The notes below the pieces were generated by a model. That model was not told the DNA's origin. It did no database searches and saw only the letters and a program-made list of their open reading frames with translations. From assembly GCA_030633305.1 (NCBI GenBank), contig DAOVTB010000013.1:1-45226 (forward strand): DNA of 45,226 nt. The letters run 5' to 3'. A program made the translations under genes and the position numbers. The stretch comes from Candidatus Muiribacteriota bacterium (GTDB lineage Bacteria > Muiribacteriota > DAOVTB01). Shown here piece by piece: positions 43,724-45,226 of the stretch (the first letter of the stretch is position 1; each line of letters begins with the position of its first letter).

Positions 43724-43859
43724 AAGTGAACAGGGAAATACATATATGCCTGTCCAATATTAAAAAAGATTGAACCACGAAGAACACGAAGGAAAAAATA
43801 TTAAAAAAAGAATTGCTCTCACAAAGGCACTAAGGCACAAAGAAAAGAAGGAATTTACC

Positions 43860-45071
43860 ATGAATAAATTAACAATACACATCATAACCATTATCATGAT
43901 AACAGGAATCATATTACTGTCTGGTTGTTGTAGTGATAAAAATAAAAAAGCTGATATCAGTAAACTCAAAAAGAAAAAACTGAAAATGATCAAATCATAT
44001 AATTTCAGTGTTTATTCAGATCAGACTGGTGCAAAAGTATATTTTTTGCCATCAAAGGGACTCGAATGGTTTAAGGATATCAATCAAATTCGTAATACTT
44101 ATTCAGAGTATGAAGTTGGAATAACACCTGTTGATGGATTTAAAACACCTCATCCTAAGGGAACTCTCGTTTTAATTAAGGATGATTTTTATCCAGAATA
44201 TGCTGAAATAGATCTTATCGAAAATGATTCGTTGATTAAAAATGTAAAATTGATTCAGAAAGCCAAGGGAATGGTGTTTGTAAAAAATGGTTCGCTTATA
44301 ATTGGAAAAGGGCTGAGTGATACACAAAGTGTTAAGATTAATTCTTTTTACATTAAAACTTCTGAAGTTACTATCAAGGATTATCAATTATTTTGTGATG
44401 ATAAGGAAACTATGTATCCTGATAAGAAGTATGAAAAGATATGTAAGCATACTTCCAATGTTTCAAATTCTCAGCTTCCCGAAATTGAATTTTCATCTGG
44501 AAATCGACTTGACAGTCCTGTTACGTTTGTTGCCTGGTATGATGCGATTGAATATTGTAACTGGCTAAGTCTAAGGGATATGCTGAATCCATGTTATACA
44601 ATTAAAAAGAAGGAAGAGGATTTATCTAATAAGAATCTTGAAGACTATCTTAAATGGATTGTAAAATGTGATTTTTCTGCAAATGGATATAGACTTCCAA
44701 CTGAACTTGAATGGGAATATTCGGCTCAAGGGGGAGGAAATGGTAAAGGGTATGCATATAGTGGTTCCGATATTCCTGATGAAGCAGGTTGGTATGATAA
44801 TAATTCCCTGTTAACAATACATCCGATTAAGTACAAAATTAAAAATGAAATTGATCTTTTTGATATGTCTGGAAATGCAAGTGAATGGTGTTGGGATTGG
44901 TATGAAGCCGATTATTCAGGAAATTCACCCGAACAGGGAGAATTCAAAAGTGTTCGAGGTGGGGGATGGAAATCTAAGGTAAATATGTTACTGTCAGTCA
45001 GCCGTTCTGGAAAATCTCCTCATGTTGAAGATATCGAAATTGGATTTAGACTTGTAAGAACATATAAATAA
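43860..45071 (+). CDS. FGE-sulfatase-fold lipoprotein without catalytic cysteines
   Basis: The lipobox-like ILLSGC gives a lipidated Cys near residue 22. An N-terminal ~100-residue beta-rich part, possibly PEGA-like (GAKVYFLPSKG), precedes an FGE/SUMF1-type domain. That domain has FYIKTSEVTIKDYQLFC, VTFVAWYDAIEYCNWLS, GYRLPTELEWEYSAQGG, MSGNASEWCWDWY and VRGGGW, ending IGFRLVRTY. In formylglycine-generating enzymes two cysteines follow RGGSW; here that region reads RGGGWKSKVNMLLSVSRSG, so sulfatase activation is unlikely and a binding or structural role is more probable. AAGGA precedes the ATG at 43860. The upstream in-frame extension is repeat-encoded. Confidence 0.85.
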   Translation: MNKLTIHIITIIMITGIILLSGCCSDKNKKADISKLKKKKLKMIKSYNFSVYSDQTGAKVYFLPSKGLEWFKDINQIRNTYSEYEVGITPVDGFKTPHPKGTLVLIKDDFYPEYAEIDLIENDSLIKNVKLIQKAKGMVFVKNGSLIIGKGLSDTQSVKINSFYIKTSEVTIKDYQLFCDDKETMYPDKKYEKICKHTSNVSNSQLPEIEFSSGNRLDSPVTFVAWYDAIEYCNWLSLRDMLNPCYTIKKKEEDLSNKNLEDYLKWIVKCDFSANGYRLPTELEWEYSAQGGGNGKGYAYSGSDIPDEAGWYDNNSLLTIHPIKYKIKNEIDLFDMSGNASEWCWDWYEADYSGNSPEQGEFKSVRGGGWKSKVNMLLSVSRSGKSPHVEDIEIGFRLVRTYK

Positions 45072-45107
45072 AAAAATAACTACTTTTTTTACTATAAAGT
45101 TGTAATA

Positions 45108-45136
45108 TTGACAGTGTTGTTTAATTCAAGTATTAA
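45108..45136 (+). promoter_or_regulatory. Possible promoter reading out of the window
   Basis: A perfect TTGACA (45108-45113) is followed after 17 bases by TATTAA (45131-45136). Any transcript would begin near 45143 and leave the window; no gene start is visible before the edge. Confidence 0.35.
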
Positions 45137-45226
45137 AAAAATACGTACAAAGAATCTGTAATATCATGTCCATGTGGTGGAAGGGTGAAAGCTTTAATTT
45201 CATTTTTAGTTGATTGTTCCATATTT
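45133..45226 (-). CDS. Possible C-terminal end of a gene entering from the right edge
   Basis: On the minus strand a frame is open from the window edge to TAA at 45133-45135. It encodes a tail ending FTLPPHGHDITDSLYVFF. An internal ATG at 45222 would give only 29 residues. The frame is short enough to be chance, and a good plus-strand promoter overlaps it, so this is a weak call. Confidence 0.25.
   Translation of the reverse strand, partial: NMEQSTKNEIKAFTLPPHGHDITDSLYVFF

Larger units (their letters stand above)
43404..43859. other. Repeat-filled intergenic region
   Basis: In order this holds a GAACGCGGAGGACGCAGAGG repeat (43471-43500), the second 60-bp palindrome (43570-43629), a 43-bp tandem duplication (43638-43723), a fragment of the GGACAGGCA repeat on the minus strand (43744-43757), and GAACCACGAAGAACACGAAG and related repeats (43772-43855). 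No gene is evident; the open frame from 43770 is repeat sequence. Confidence 0.7.

Noticed and set aside
43770-43859. Possible N-terminal extension of the FGE-fold lipoprotein (MNHEEHEG...)
   Set aside because: This part is translated from dispersed repeats; a good SD and signal peptide begin at 43860.
45072-45226. tRNA or other structured RNA near the right end
   Set aside because: I found no cloverleaf or CCA-type end; the GTGGTGGAAGGG stretch does not fold convincingly.

Overview
This is a 45 kb piece of an AT-rich (roughly one third GC by eye) bacterial chromosome. The cell was almost certainly diderm: there are two TolC-type outer-membrane factors, two periplasmic adaptor proteins, an RND pump, a Spy/CpxP-like periplasmic protein and several lipoproteins. 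FecR-type proteins, HEAT-repeat membrane proteins, fibronectin-III lipoproteins and many short palindromic repeats suggest a poorly sampled environmental lineage, perhaps a candidate phylum. I cannot name the phylum from this window. No rRNA, tRNA, CRISPR array, transposase or phage gene was recognised.

Left part (1-8.8 kb): the tail of an unknown gene overlaps mutS2 (ATGA overlap). Next come a zinc-ribbon membrane protein, a DUF6125-type protein, a fused acyl-CoA mutase (IcmF) and a CodB-like cytosine permease. icmF and codB diverge from a well-formed double promoter carrying two small palindromes.

Middle part (8.8-25.7 kb): this holds mostly envelope and surface proteins of unknown role. 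They are a PKD-type secreted protein with an exported C2HC zinc-finger-like motif, a HEAT/TPR membrane protein (apparently leaderless), two FecR-domain proteins (one with three dockerin-like calcium loops), a 1130-residue HEAT-repeat membrane protein, and three consecutive lipoproteins (DUF4382, Big_5-type Ig-like, FN3 plus carbohydrate-binding-like domain). The RNA 2',3'-cyclic phosphodiesterase ThpR lies among the lipoproteins.

Right part (25.7-40.7 kb): an efflux and envelope-stress island. A minus-strand operon encodes a TolC-like protein, a MacA-like adaptor, a LolD/MacB-type ATPase and a MacB-type permease. Divergent from it is an OmpR-family regulator and histidine kinase pair, followed by a minus-strand spy-like gene and a plus-strand operon of tetR, tolC-like, adaptor and RND pump. 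A conserved ~53-bp promoter module with GTAAA-N5-GTAA(A/C) boxes (the layout of the E. coli CpxR box) sits at identical spacing upstream of both minus-strand units. This predicts that the regulator in the middle controls both, and probably itself. The RND operon has its own TetR operator.

Right end (40.7-45.2 kb): a TauE/SafE permease coupled to an S41 peptidase, then an FGE-fold lipoprotein lacking the catalytic cysteines.

Intergenic space is rich in short dispersed repeats: a 60-bp palindrome (two copies), a REP-like hairpin with the core TCTATTCCAATTG (three copies), GGACAGGCACAG repeats, and CTCTGCG/GAACGCAGAG repeats. Several repeats have become part of coding sequence: they encode the C-terminal tails of two efflux proteins and lie inside the leader of a third.
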